A stretch of 22,951 bases of DNA from an uncultured Ruminococcus sp. (GTDB lineage Bacteria; Bacillota; Clostridia; Oscillospirales; Acutalibacteraceae). Shown here piece by piece: positions 6,609-13,765 of this stretch. The translations under genes and the position numbers were made by a program. The stretch lies in the NCBI GenBank assembly GCA_902803035.1, contig CADCON010000044.1, positions 1 to 22,951 of the forward strand, written 5' to 3'. The notes beneath the pieces are model-generated. The model was not told the origin of the DNA. It worked only from the letters and a program-made list of their open reading frames with translations, and did not search any database. How positions within the stretch are numbered: the stretch's first letter is position 1; each line of letters opens with the position of its first letter.

Positions 6609-8372
6609 CTACTTTACGCCACTCTTGGCCAATCTTTTTGCCAATTCTTCGTCGGCATGAACAAAAAGCGTGCGTTGGTGCGTGTAGATGACCATTCCTG
6701 GCTTGGCTCCGCGCGGCTTGCTGACGTATTTAATCAGGGTGTAATCCACTGCCACCTGTCCCGATTGCCGCGCACTGCTGTGATAAGCCGCTAATTGCGC
6801 GGCCTGCTCTATGGTGCGCGGGGGCGGCTCTTGTCCCTGGGTCACAATCACTGTATGCGAACCGGGCACATTGAGCGTGTGGAGCCAGATGTCGCTGTTT
6901 CTGCTTTCTTTGAGCGTCAGGCGGTCGTTCTGCTGGTTGTTGCGTCCCACAAGTATGGTAAATCCGTCATCTGAAAGAAAAACCAACGGCGCGAGCTTCT
7001 GGGGCTGCTTCGCGGGAGCGGTTTTTCGTCTTCTGATCAGCCCCTCCTCCATCAGCTCCTGCCTGATTTCAGCCAATTCCCGCTCACTCTCGGCGCGGGA
7101 AAGCGCGTCCAGTACAGAATCAATGTATTCCAGATCCGCCTTTCCCTGCTGAATCAGCTCTGTCAGATGCTGCTCGGCAGCCTGAAGCCTGCGATATTCC
7201 CTGTACAATTTCTGCGCGTTCTGCGCCGGCGTCAGAAGCGGATCAAGCTGAATCCTGACCAGCGGACATCCTTCCGCGTAATAATCAACCACTTCGGCAA
7301 CCATATCGCCCTTCTGAAGAAGATGAAGATTGGCGTTTATCAGATCGCCTGACATCCGAAGCTGCTCTCTGTCCGCGCATTTTTTCAGCTCTTCCGTCTG
7401 AATGGCCAGCTTTTTGGCAATTCTAGCGGATGTATTCGCCAGGAGCTTCAGAATGTCCTGTGATCTGGATTTCATCCTGTCGCTCAAATCGCGCCGGTAA
7501 TAGAAATCATCCAGCATCGATGAGTAAGAATCATAGACAGAAGAAACGGCGGAAGCGCCATACTGTCTCGGATAAATAAATGTAAAGTCAGTCGGCTTGC
7601 CATTGACGGATATCAGATTTGGCTCGCCCGTCCCGCCGAGTAAGGCTCTCAGCCGAAGGATGGCGTCATGCAGCTTCTCATAATGGCTTTCATTCATGTT
7701 ATCGACGGCAAAATTCGTCGATCCCGTCGAGCGATAGGCAATTTCCCGCGCGACAACGGGCGAAATACCCTGAATTGTATTCAGAAGAGCTTTGTCAAGT
7801 CTTTGCCCTTTACAGAGACGAATGCGGGTGGAGAAGGCTTCAACGTCGCCATCAAGTAGATGCAGCTTCTCCTGCGCGGGCGGGAGTTCATACAGAAGCC
7901 CCGGAAGAACCATCCGCATAGAGCTAAGCTCACTGTCAATGCGTTTGACGGAATCAATTACTAGTCCGCGTTCGTCAATCAGAATGATATTGGAGTGCCT
8001 GCCCATTATTTCGACCGCGAGAGTCAGCGTGATCTCATCGCCCAATTCGTTATGCGCGTCAAATTTCAGCAGCAGCACGCGCTCCAGTCCCGGCTGTTCG
8101 ATCGCGGAAAGCCTTGCGCCGCAAAGTCTTTTTCTGAGCAGCATACACAGCATGGGCGGCTGTGCGGGATTCTCTACCGAATACTCCGTAAAATGAATCC
8201 TGGCGGAATTGGCCCCCGCCGAGAGAAGCAGCTTGCGGTTCATATTCTTTCCCCGCATGGCCAGAATGAGAAGTTCCTTTGAGGGCTGAAAGATTTTATC
8301 GACCTTTGCCCCCAGAATTCCTTCCTCTATTTCTTTTTTTATCAAATGGAGCATCGCTCCGTCGAGAGCCAT
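6609..8372 (-). CDS. rqcH: NFACT family protein, Rqc2 homologue RqcH
   Basis: RqcH binds stalled 50S subunits carrying peptidyl-tRNA and recruits tRNA-Ala to add C-terminal alanine tails for degradation. Older annotation calls the family fibronectin-binding (FbpA-like). The 587-residue product has the NFACT-N domain (about 1-200; EIMGRHSNIILID at 121-133), a helical/coiled-coil middle (about 280-450) and the NFACT-R domain (about 470-570; DIWLHTLNVPGSHTVIV, then KPRGAKPGMV). The position matching the family Asp97-Arg98 pair appears here as Glu97-Arg98 in GLERV. ATG at 8372 has GAGGTG 7 bases upstream and gives the typical MALDG start. The longer frame to 8435 would overlap the Nif3 gene and is not used. 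It is the last gene of trmK-nif3-rqcH. Confidence 0.93.
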   Translation of the reverse strand: MALDGAMLHLIKKEIEEGILGAKVDKIFQPSKELLILAMRGKNMNRKLLLSAGANSARIHFTEYSVENPAQPPMLCMLLRKRLCGARLSAIEQPGLERVLLLKFDAHNELGDEITLTLAVEIMGRHSNIILIDERGLVIDSVKRIDSELSSMRMVLPGLLYELPPAQEKLHLLDGDVEAFSTRIRLCKGQRLDKALLNTIQGISPVVAREIAYRSTGSTNFAVDNMNESHYEKLHDAILRLRALLGGTGEPNLISVNGKPTDFTFIYPRQYGASAVSSVYDSYSSMLDDFYYRRDLSDRMKSRSQDILKLLANTSARIAKKLAIQTEELKKCADREQLRMSGDLINANLHLLQKGDMVAEVVDYYAEGCPLVRIQLDPLLTPAQNAQKLYREYRRLQAAEQHLTELIQQGKADLEYIDSVLDALSRAESERELAEIRQELMEEGLIRRRKTAPAKQPQKLAPLVFLSDDGFTILVGRNNQQNDRLTLKESRNSDIWLHTLNVPGSHTVIVTQGQEPPPRTIEQAAQLAAYHSSARQSGQVAVDYTLIKYVSKPRGAKPGMVIYTHQRTLFVHADEELAKRLAKSGVK

Positions 8373-8388
8373 TGGAAAACACCTCGGT

Positions 8389-9180
8389 TCATTCTGTAAA
8401 GCTGTTTGGATTGTCAATCCTTGTGATGATAACATTCAGCTCCGGAAATCCATTGGAGATGGTTCCGGCCAGCACTTCAAGCGCGACATTTTCCGTCGCG
8501 TAGTGTCCGGCCACAATCATCGTGATGCCGTTGTCCTTGGCATACAAGAGCTGATGATGCTTGGCTTCCCCTGTAATAAAGGCGTCAATGCCGTTTTCCG
8601 CGCATTCAAAAATGAATTCCCCGCATGAACCGCCGCCGACTGCCACTCTTCTCACGGGTCTTCCGCCGTCGGTGTATTCCATGGCGGTCCTTCCCAGAAG
8701 GCATCCGGCGGTATGCCGTGCGAGTGCGGCAGGACTCATTTCTTCCGGAAGCTCGCCCATTCTGCCTATGAAATTCTGTCTGATCACGCCGCCAACCGGC
8801 TTCTCCGAAACCTTGAAGACCGGGCGGATATTCTGTAAAACTAATCTACTTGCCAGAGCGTCGTTGACGCCGCCGTCATAGATATCAAAATTCGTGTGGG
8901 CGGATATCGCCGAAATTCCCGCCGCGAGCAGCTTCTGCAAGGGGGAATTAAACCGGATGGTCTTCACCGGGGTAAAAATCAGCGGATGATGCGACACAAT
9001 CAGCTGCGCGCCGACAGACGCCGCGTAGTCCACCACCGCCTTGGTGATATCCAGTGAAACAACGACCTTGTCAATTTCCTTCCCGCAGTCCGCCATAATG
9101 CCGCTGTTGTCATAGCTCTCCTGAACCGAATAGGGGTATTTTTCGTCCAGCAGCCGATATATTTCCTTTACTCCTGCCAT
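8389..9180 (-). CDS. Nif3-like dinuclear metal centre protein
   Basis: This is a Nif3/YqfO family protein (DUF34), usually hexameric with a two-metal site; its physiological role is not settled, though GTP cyclohydrolase I type 2 is an old label. The metal-ligand motifs are visible: SHHP (His64, His65), AHTNFD (His95, Asp99) and GHYATE (His226, Glu230). At 263 residues it is the short form, without the extra PII-like insertion domain of the ~370-residue Bacillus type. The ATG has GAGGAGG about 7 bases upstream and overlaps the end of trmK by 13 bases. The trmK-nif3 pairing is common in Firmicutes. Confidence 0.93.
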   Translation of the reverse strand: MAGVKEIYRLLDEKYPYSVQESYDNSGIMADCGKEIDKVVVSLDITKAVVDYAASVGAQLIVSHHPLIFTPVKTIRFNSPLQKLLAAGISAISAHTNFDIYDGGVNDALASRLVLQNIRPVFKVSEKPVGGVIRQNFIGRMGELPEEMSPAALARHTAGCLLGRTAMEYTDGGRPVRRVAVGGGSCGEFIFECAENGIDAFITGEAKHHQLLYAKDNGITMIVAGHYATENVALEVLAGTISNGFPELNVIITRIDNPNSFTE

Positions 9181-9893
9181 CCGTTTTCCTCCTCACAGGG
9201 CTTTTGATTTTGTATAATGCTTTGTATTCTTTCTGCCAGCTTCGCGTATTTCATCGCCTGCTCCGGCGCGCCTTTGGCTTGGTACCCGGCAGCCATCGAT
9301 CGGAGAATGCCGGCTTGTTTGCCGAGAAGTGCGGCGGCAACCGGATCAGAATGGTCATGCTTGCCAGCGTACAGATCAAAATCATCATAAATGACGCCGC
9401 TTCCGGTAAATGCCGCGCAAATTACAGTGTAAAGTCTTCCTGCTTCACATACTGCTTTTTCCGCGATGATATCAAATCCGTTTGAAAACAGATATTCCCG
9501 CAGTCTTTCCGTATGGGACATGGGCTGCAAAATCAGCCGGTATGTCTCGTTTTTTAGCCATGGTGCTTCATTTAAGATGGTCACGATGTTGTCGCCGCCC
9601 ATCCCCGCAATAATGACGTCGGTAACCATTTCCTTCGGAACGGCCTGCAGTCCATCGCTTGTAAAGGCTTCCACCTTGTCGCTTATCCCGTAGAATTCTA
9701 TGTTTTTCCGCGCGAGTCTGATAGGTTCTTCATTGATATCGGAAGCGTAAACCTTCGGACAAATGCCCTGCTGTATGAGCCATACCGGGAGATAGGCATG
9801 ATCTGTGCCGATATCCGCGGCAACCGATCCCCTTCTGACAAAACCGGCGCAGGCTTCCAGTCTTTTTCCGGGTGAAATCATTAATTCCTTCAT
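9168..9893 (-). CDS. trmK: tRNA (adenine(22)-N(1))-methyltransferase
   Basis: TrmK methylates N1 of A22 in the D-loop region of bacterial tRNAs using S-adenosylmethionine. Visible are the SAM-binding motif VAADIGTDHAYLP (24-36), the acidic SDIN (51-54), the family motif IIAGMGG (94-100) and LILQPM. A helical C-terminal extension (about 175-235) carries the expected coiled-coil-like part. The start is taken as ATG at 9893, with GGAGAA about 8 bases upstream. An in-frame ATG at 9911 lies closer to the T-run of the preceding terminator and has no ribosome binding site. The gene heads the trmK-nif3-rqcH operon; no clear promoter separates it from the DUF1858 gene. Confidence 0.93.
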   Translation of the reverse strand: MKELMISPGKRLEACAGFVRRGSVAADIGTDHAYLPVWLIQQGICPKVYASDINEEPIRLARKNIEFYGISDKVEAFTSDGLQAVPKEMVTDVIIAGMGGDNIVTILNEAPWLKNETYRLILQPMSHTERLREYLFSNGFDIIAEKAVCEAGRLYTVICAAFTGSGVIYDDFDLYAGKHDHSDPVAAALLGKQAGILRSMAAGYQAKGAPEQAMKYAKLAERIQSIIQNQKPCEEENGWQE

Positions 9894-9911
9894 GCGATTC
9901 TTCTCCTGCAT

Positions 9912-9956
9912 AGAAAAAAAGAAGGTCTGTCACAGCGGCATAGGCAGCGACAGACC
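9912..9956 (-). terminator. Terminator after the DUF1858 gene
   Basis: GGTCTGTC (9924-9931) pairs with GACAGACC (9949-9956) over a 17-base loop that can pair further. On the minus strand the hairpin is followed by TTCTTTTTTT. It lies between the DUF1858 stop and trmK, so trmK may be fed partly by readthrough. Confidence 0.75.
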
Positions 9957-9969
9957 AGAAGATTCCGAA

Positions 9970-10170
9970 TTACTTGCCCTGAATGTGCTGATTGAGCTTT
10001 TTGACCAATTCATCAGCATCTACACCGTGAACCATGCAGGCCTGCTCAATTGTTTCTCCTCTCGCGGAGGGACAGCCCAGACAATGCATTCCCATCTCCA
10101 GAAAGAAGGGAGCGGTAGAAGAATCCATATCAAGAATATCGCCTATGATCGTGTTTTTTGTTATTTCCAT
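9970..10170 (-). CDS. DUF1858 domain redox-disulfide protein
   Basis: This 66-residue single-domain protein belongs to the DUF1858 family (the hybrid-cluster-protein-associated disulfide domain). A CLGC pair (Cys30, Cys33) sits in the typical context GMHCLGCPSARGETIEQA. Such proteins are frequent in anaerobes. The CxxC pair suggests redox or metal/cluster-related chemistry, but a defined reaction is not known. The ribosome binding site AAGGAGG is perfect and well spaced, and the promoter is a full consensus match, so the protein is probably made at a high level. Confidence 0.9.
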   Translation of the reverse strand: MEITKNTIIGDILDMDSSTAPFFLEMGMHCLGCPSARGETIEQACMVHGVDADELVKKLNQHIQGK

Positions 10171-10200
10171 ATTATGACCTCCTTGTTTTTTTCTTTCTAG

Positions 10201-10229
10201 ATTATAGTATTATTATGATGGAATGTCAA
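10201..10229 (-). promoter_or_regulatory. Perfect-consensus sigma-A promoter for the DUF1858 gene
   Basis: On the minus strand TTGACA (10224-10229) and TATAAT (10201-10206) both match the consensus exactly and are separated by the optimal 17 bases. Transcription would begin near 10194, about 24 bases before the ATG at 10170. Confidence 0.85.
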
Positions 10230-10281
10230 TCTTTTCTTTCATTAATTTTTTATAAACGTTTCCGGAAAACCGGTCTTATCA

Positions 10282-10310
10282 TTGATTTCCATTTGTTTGT
10301 ATGATATAAT
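10282..10310 (+). promoter_or_regulatory. Sigma-A promoter (extended -10) of the LRR lipoprotein-radA operon
   Basis: TTGATT (10282-10287) and TATAAT (10305-10310) are 17 bases apart, with TGA before the -10 giving an extended element. It lies about 24 bases before the ATG at 10334 and probably drives the lipoprotein, radA and the HAD gene. It is divergent from the DUF1858 promoter. Confidence 0.75.
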
Positions 10311-10333
10311 TGATTAATATAGGGGTGATTGTA

Positions 10334-11635
10334 ATGATGCGTTGTAAATGGATGCTGCTCACGGCAACGGCCGTTTTGGCTCTTGTTTTTTCCGGATGTT
10401 CCGAATTATTGGATCATTCAATTGAAATCAACGGCGAACCATACTCTTCCCGGACGGAGAGTATCACTTTGTCACGACTCGATTCTGATGATTTTTCGGT
10501 TTTTTCTGAATTCAAAAACCTGCAATATCTGGACATTTCCGCTGTCGATATCTCGGCAGACAGCTTTAAGCGGCTCAGGGCGTGTGTCGGAGATAATGTC
10601 GAAATCCGTTGGAATGTCCCTTTCAACGGAAAGAGAATTCCCGATACGGCGTCTGAATTATCAATCGATTCTGATATAACATCCGACGAAAGCTACGCGA
10701 TCAGGTATTTTCATTCTCTTCAGCATCTGAAGATAGACGGCGCGGAACTGGATGAGAATTTATACGAATTGATAAAATCCGCTTCCGATGAAAATCCCGG
10801 CCTGCAAATCGACTGCCGGACAAACATTTACGGCGTTGAATTGGACAATCATACGGAATTTCTGGATCTGAATAATGTTCCAATCAAGAACCCCGACAGG
10901 ATTTGTCTGGCAATTGAATTATTCCCCTCGATCAAAACAATCGAAATGTGCGATTGCGGACTGAGCAATGAAATCATGCAGGGCTTGCGGGAAGAATATC
11001 CCGATATCAATTTTGTCTGGACCGTCAGCTTTCTCCGGTACAAGGTGAGAACCGATATTCAGGTATTTTCCACTCTGGCGACCAATCTCAACCGTCCCGG
11101 TAATTCGGAAACATTCTCCCCCCTGTTTAAATACTGCACCGAGCTGAGAGCCTTGGATCTGGGGCATATGGATATTACGGATATCAGCGAAATCACCAAT
11201 CTGAAAAAACTGCATACGCTGATTCTGGCTGACAACCATATTTCAGATATTTCCCCCATCGCGGAGCTGAAGGAACTGGTCTATGTCGAGCTTTTTCAGA
11301 ACAGGATCAAAGACGTTTCACCGCTTCTTGAACTGCCCAAGCTGGAGGATCTGAATCTCTGCTACAATGTGCGGATGCAGAATCCCACCGTCCTCACAGG
11401 CTGCACCAAACTGAAAAGGCTGTATATTTCTCATTGCAGCCTTGATGGAAATGAGCGCAGAACACTTCAAAATGGCATTCCCGCGGACTGCGAATTCAAT
11501 TTCACCGCTGCCAACTGCGTTCACGATGGATGGCGAACCAACAAGAACGCCAGAAACACCAAAATCCGTGAGGCCTTCAAGAATTGGAGAAAGGTCAAGG
11601 AATATCCCTCATGGGATACAATTATTTACAAATAA
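10334..11635 (+). CDS. Leucine-rich-repeat lipoprotein
   Basis: The 433-residue surface lipoprotein has a hydrophobic signal ending in lipobox LVFSGC, with Cys22 the expected lipidated residue. Residues 33-233 are three tandem modules of 65-68 residues (33-97, 98-165, 166-233). Each begins NG or YG, contains a leucine-rich strand pattern (e.g. LQYLDISAVDIS) and ends with a hydrophobic strand (IRWNVPF, then FVWTVSF). Residues about 268-372 are internalin-type LRRs (LRALDLGHMDITDISEITNL, NHISDISPI, NRIKDVSPL). A basic C-terminal tail follows. The role is probably binding at the cell surface, but the ligand is unknown. ATG at 10334 follows AGGGGTGA; an in-frame TTG at 10310 lies within the -10 box. 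It is 35 bases before radA. A paralogue begins at the left edge of the window. Confidence 0.88.
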   Translation: MMRCKWMLLTATAVLALVFSGCSELLDHSIEINGEPYSSRTESITLSRLDSDDFSVFSEFKNLQYLDISAVDISADSFKRLRACVGDNVEIRWNVPFNGKRIPDTASELSIDSDITSDESYAIRYFHSLQHLKIDGAELDENLYELIKSASDENPGLQIDCRTNIYGVELDNHTEFLDLNNVPIKNPDRICLAIELFPSIKTIEMCDCGLSNEIMQGLREEYPDINFVWTVSFLRYKVRTDIQVFSTLATNLNRPGNSETFSPLFKYCTELRALDLGHMDITDISEITNLKKLHTLILADNHISDISPIAELKELVYVELFQNRIKDVSPLLELPKLEDLNLCYNVRMQNPTVLTGCTKLKRLYISHCSLDGNERRTLQNGIPADCEFNFTAANCVHDGWRTNKNARNTKIREAFKNWRKVKEYPSWDTIIYK

Positions 11636-11670
11636 CTCTGTTCATAGGGCGCGAAAGGTAAATTAGTTAT

Positions 11671-13071
11671 ATGGCAAAATCGACCTGTATTTATGTGTGC
11701 AGTGAGTGCGGATATGAATCCAGCCGGTGGTACGGAAAGTGTCCCTCCTGCGGCGAATGGAACACCCTTGAGGAACAGGCCCGCAGCAGCGAGCCTGCCG
11801 CTTCCTCCCTCAGGGCCTCGAACGGTTCAGCAAAAAGGGTGACGCTCGCGGCATCCGATCTTCCGACCCCCATCAGGGAAATCAGCACCTCCGATGAACA
11901 GCGGTACCGCACCGGAATGGGCGAGCTTGACCGCGTTCTCGGCGGCGGAATCGTCAAAGGCTCGCTTTCTCTTCTCGGCGGAGATCCGGGAATCGGCAAA
12001 TCGACCAGCCTGCTTCAGATATGCGAATACATGGGCCGTAGCATGAAGATTCTGTATGTGTCCGGAGAAGAATCCCGCCGCCAGCTCAAGCTACGCGCCA
12101 TTCGTCTGGGCGTCAACAGCGAAAATCTTTATGTTCTTGCGGAAACCGACGTGGAACGCGTCATCGAGAATATTCGCACCATGCAGCCGGATCTGGTGAT
12201 GATCGATTCCATTCAGACCATGTGTCTGCACGAACTGAGTTCCTCCCCCGGCAGCGTCGTCCAGGTGAGAGAATGCACCGGCGCGATCATGCGATGCATC
12301 AAATCGCTGGAAATTCCCGCGATTCTGGTGGGGCACGTCAACAAGGACGGCGCCATTGCCGGTCCGAAGGTGCTTGAACACGTCGTGGACGCAGTGCTTT
12401 ATCTGGAGGGCGACCGGCATCTTTCCTACAGAATTCTGCGCGCGGTCAAAAACCGCTACGGCTCGACAAACGAAATCGGCGTGTTTGATATGCAGGACAA
12501 CGGTCTGCGCGAGGTGGAAAATCCCTCGCTGATGCTGCTTTCCGGCAGACCGGTGAATGTCTCCGGCACCTGCGTCGCCTGCACCATGGAGGGCACCCGT
12601 CCCATTCTCGCCGAAGTTCAGGGCCTTGCCGCTTCCTCCGGCTTTGGCAATCCAAGAAGAATGGCAACCGGCTTTGACATCAGCCGCATGAATCTGATCA
12701 TTGCCGTGCTGGAAAAACGCTCCGGCTATTTCTTTGCCAATATGGACACCTACGTCAATGTGGTCGGAGGACTGAAGCTCTATGAGCCGGCCGCGGATCT
12801 CGCCGTGGCAATGGCTCTTGTCAGCAGCCTGAAGGATATCTGTGTCGGCGAAGACGTCATTGCCTTCGGGGAAATCGGTCTGGCGGGCGAACTGCGGGCG
12901 GTCAATCACGCGGAAGCCCGCATCAGGGAAGCGTCAAGACTCGGCTTCCGACGCTGCATTCTCCCCTATCACAATCTTCAGTCCCTCAATCTTTCGCCGG
13001 ATGAATCAGGCATTCAGCTCTTCGGTGTGAAAACAGTCCGCGACGCGGTCAATGCGCTCGGCAGGGAGTAA
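11671..13071 (+). CDS. radA: DNA repair protein RadA
   Basis: RadA is a RecA-like ATPase that processes recombination intermediates and helps branch migration. The 466-residue product shows an N-terminal zinc finger (Cys10, Cys13, Cys24, Cys27), Walker A GGDPGIGKST (103-112) and Walker B DLVMIDS (174-180). The RadA-specific KNRYGS motif follows (260-265; usually KNRFGS). A C-terminal Lon-protease-like domain (about 290-460) has FGEIGLAGELR. Length is normal. The ribosome binding site is AAAGG about 12 bases before the ATG. It is the second gene of the plus-strand operon, and its stop overlaps the ribosome binding site of the HAD gene. Confidence 0.96.
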   Translation: MAKSTCIYVCSECGYESSRWYGKCPSCGEWNTLEEQARSSEPAASSLRASNGSAKRVTLAASDLPTPIREISTSDEQRYRTGMGELDRVLGGGIVKGSLSLLGGDPGIGKSTSLLQICEYMGRSMKILYVSGEESRRQLKLRAIRLGVNSENLYVLAETDVERVIENIRTMQPDLVMIDSIQTMCLHELSSSPGSVVQVRECTGAIMRCIKSLEIPAILVGHVNKDGAIAGPKVLEHVVDAVLYLEGDRHLSYRILRAVKNRYGSTNEIGVFDMQDNGLREVENPSLMLLSGRPVNVSGTCVACTMEGTRPILAEVQGLAASSGFGNPRRMATGFDISRMNLIIAVLEKRSGYFFANMDTYVNVVGGLKLYEPAADLAVAMALVSSLKDICVGEDVIAFGEIGLAGELRAVNHAEARIREASRLGFRRCILPYHNLQSLNLSPDESGIQLFGVKTVRDAVNALGRE

Positions 13072-13075
13072 CAGA

Positions 13076-13696
13076 ATGACGGAGGAAATCAAGTGGCTGT
13101 TTTTTGATTTAGGCTCCACGCTGATAGATGAAACCGAATGCTACCGCGACAGGGTCATGACAATGATCAACGGAACCGATGTGACATATGACGAATTCAT
13201 CGACAAAATGCTTTTCTTCTACCGGCAAAACGGAAAGGGCGACAGGCTGGCGGCCGATTACTTCGGATTGGCTGTCCCGGAGTGGAAAAGCGCGTTGGAA
13301 AGGCTCTATCCGGACGTGAAGGAAAGCCTTGAAAAGCTTCGCCGGAGATACAGGCTCGGCGTCATCGCCAACCAGAATCCCGGAACGGTCGGGCGTCTGA
13401 AGAAATGGGGAATTGACGGTTTTTTCGACGTGATAGCGGCGTCCGCCGAACTGGGCGTCGCCAAGCCGGACCCCGCCATCTTTCTTGCCGCGCTGAATGC
13501 TGCGGGCTGTCAGCCTGCCGATGCCGTCATGATCGGCGACAGACTTGACAATGACATTGCCCCCGCCAATGCGCTCGGCATGACCACCATCCGCGTTTTG
13601 CAGGGTTACGGGCAATATCGCGTTCCCGCCTGCAACGGAGAAATCCCGGATTATACCGTCCGCAGCGTAAGCGAGCTTTGCGGCATATTCATCTGA
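13076..13696 (+). CDS. HAD-superfamily hydrolase-like protein
   Basis: The 206-residue protein has the HAD fold: nucleophile motif FFDLGSTLID (Asp11), a helical cap (about 20-80), motif III Lys130 (AKPDPAIF) and motif IV MIGDRLDND (152-160). The second Asp of the usual DxDxT is Gly13, and the Ser/Thr of motif II is Ala98 (GVIANQ). Classical phosphatase chemistry is therefore not assured; substrate unknown. The start is ATG at 13076, where GGGAG lies 7 bases upstream across the radA stop codon. The longer frame from 13052 overlaps radA without a site. A terminator follows directly. Confidence 0.88.
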   Translation: MTEEIKWLFFDLGSTLIDETECYRDRVMTMINGTDVTYDEFIDKMLFFYRQNGKGDRLAADYFGLAVPEWKSALERLYPDVKESLEKLRRRYRLGVIANQNPGTVGRLKKWGIDGFFDVIAASAELGVAKPDPAIFLAALNAAGCQPADAVMIGDRLDNDIAPANALGMTTIRVLQGYGQYRVPACNGEIPDYTVRSVSELCGIFI

Positions 13697-13709
13697 AAAA
13701 CGAAAAAAC

Positions 13710-13756
13710 ACGCTGTACCATTCGTTGGAATTGAATGGTACAGCGTTCTCTTTTTT
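13710..13756. terminator. Bidirectional terminator between the HAD gene and the deo operon
   Basis: A perfect 14-bp stem (13710-13723 with 13733-13746) with a 9-base loop is followed on plus by TCTCTTTTTT and on minus by GTTTTTTCG. It ends both the lipoprotein-radA-HAD transcript and the convergent deoC-deoD-deoB/cdd transcript. Confidence 0.9.
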
Positions 13757-13765
13757 CATGAGAAT

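Noticed and set aside
12091..12909. 272-codon open frame on minus inside radA
   Set aside because: Shadow of radA caused by GC-rich third positions; the product is low in recognisable features and rich in His and Gly.
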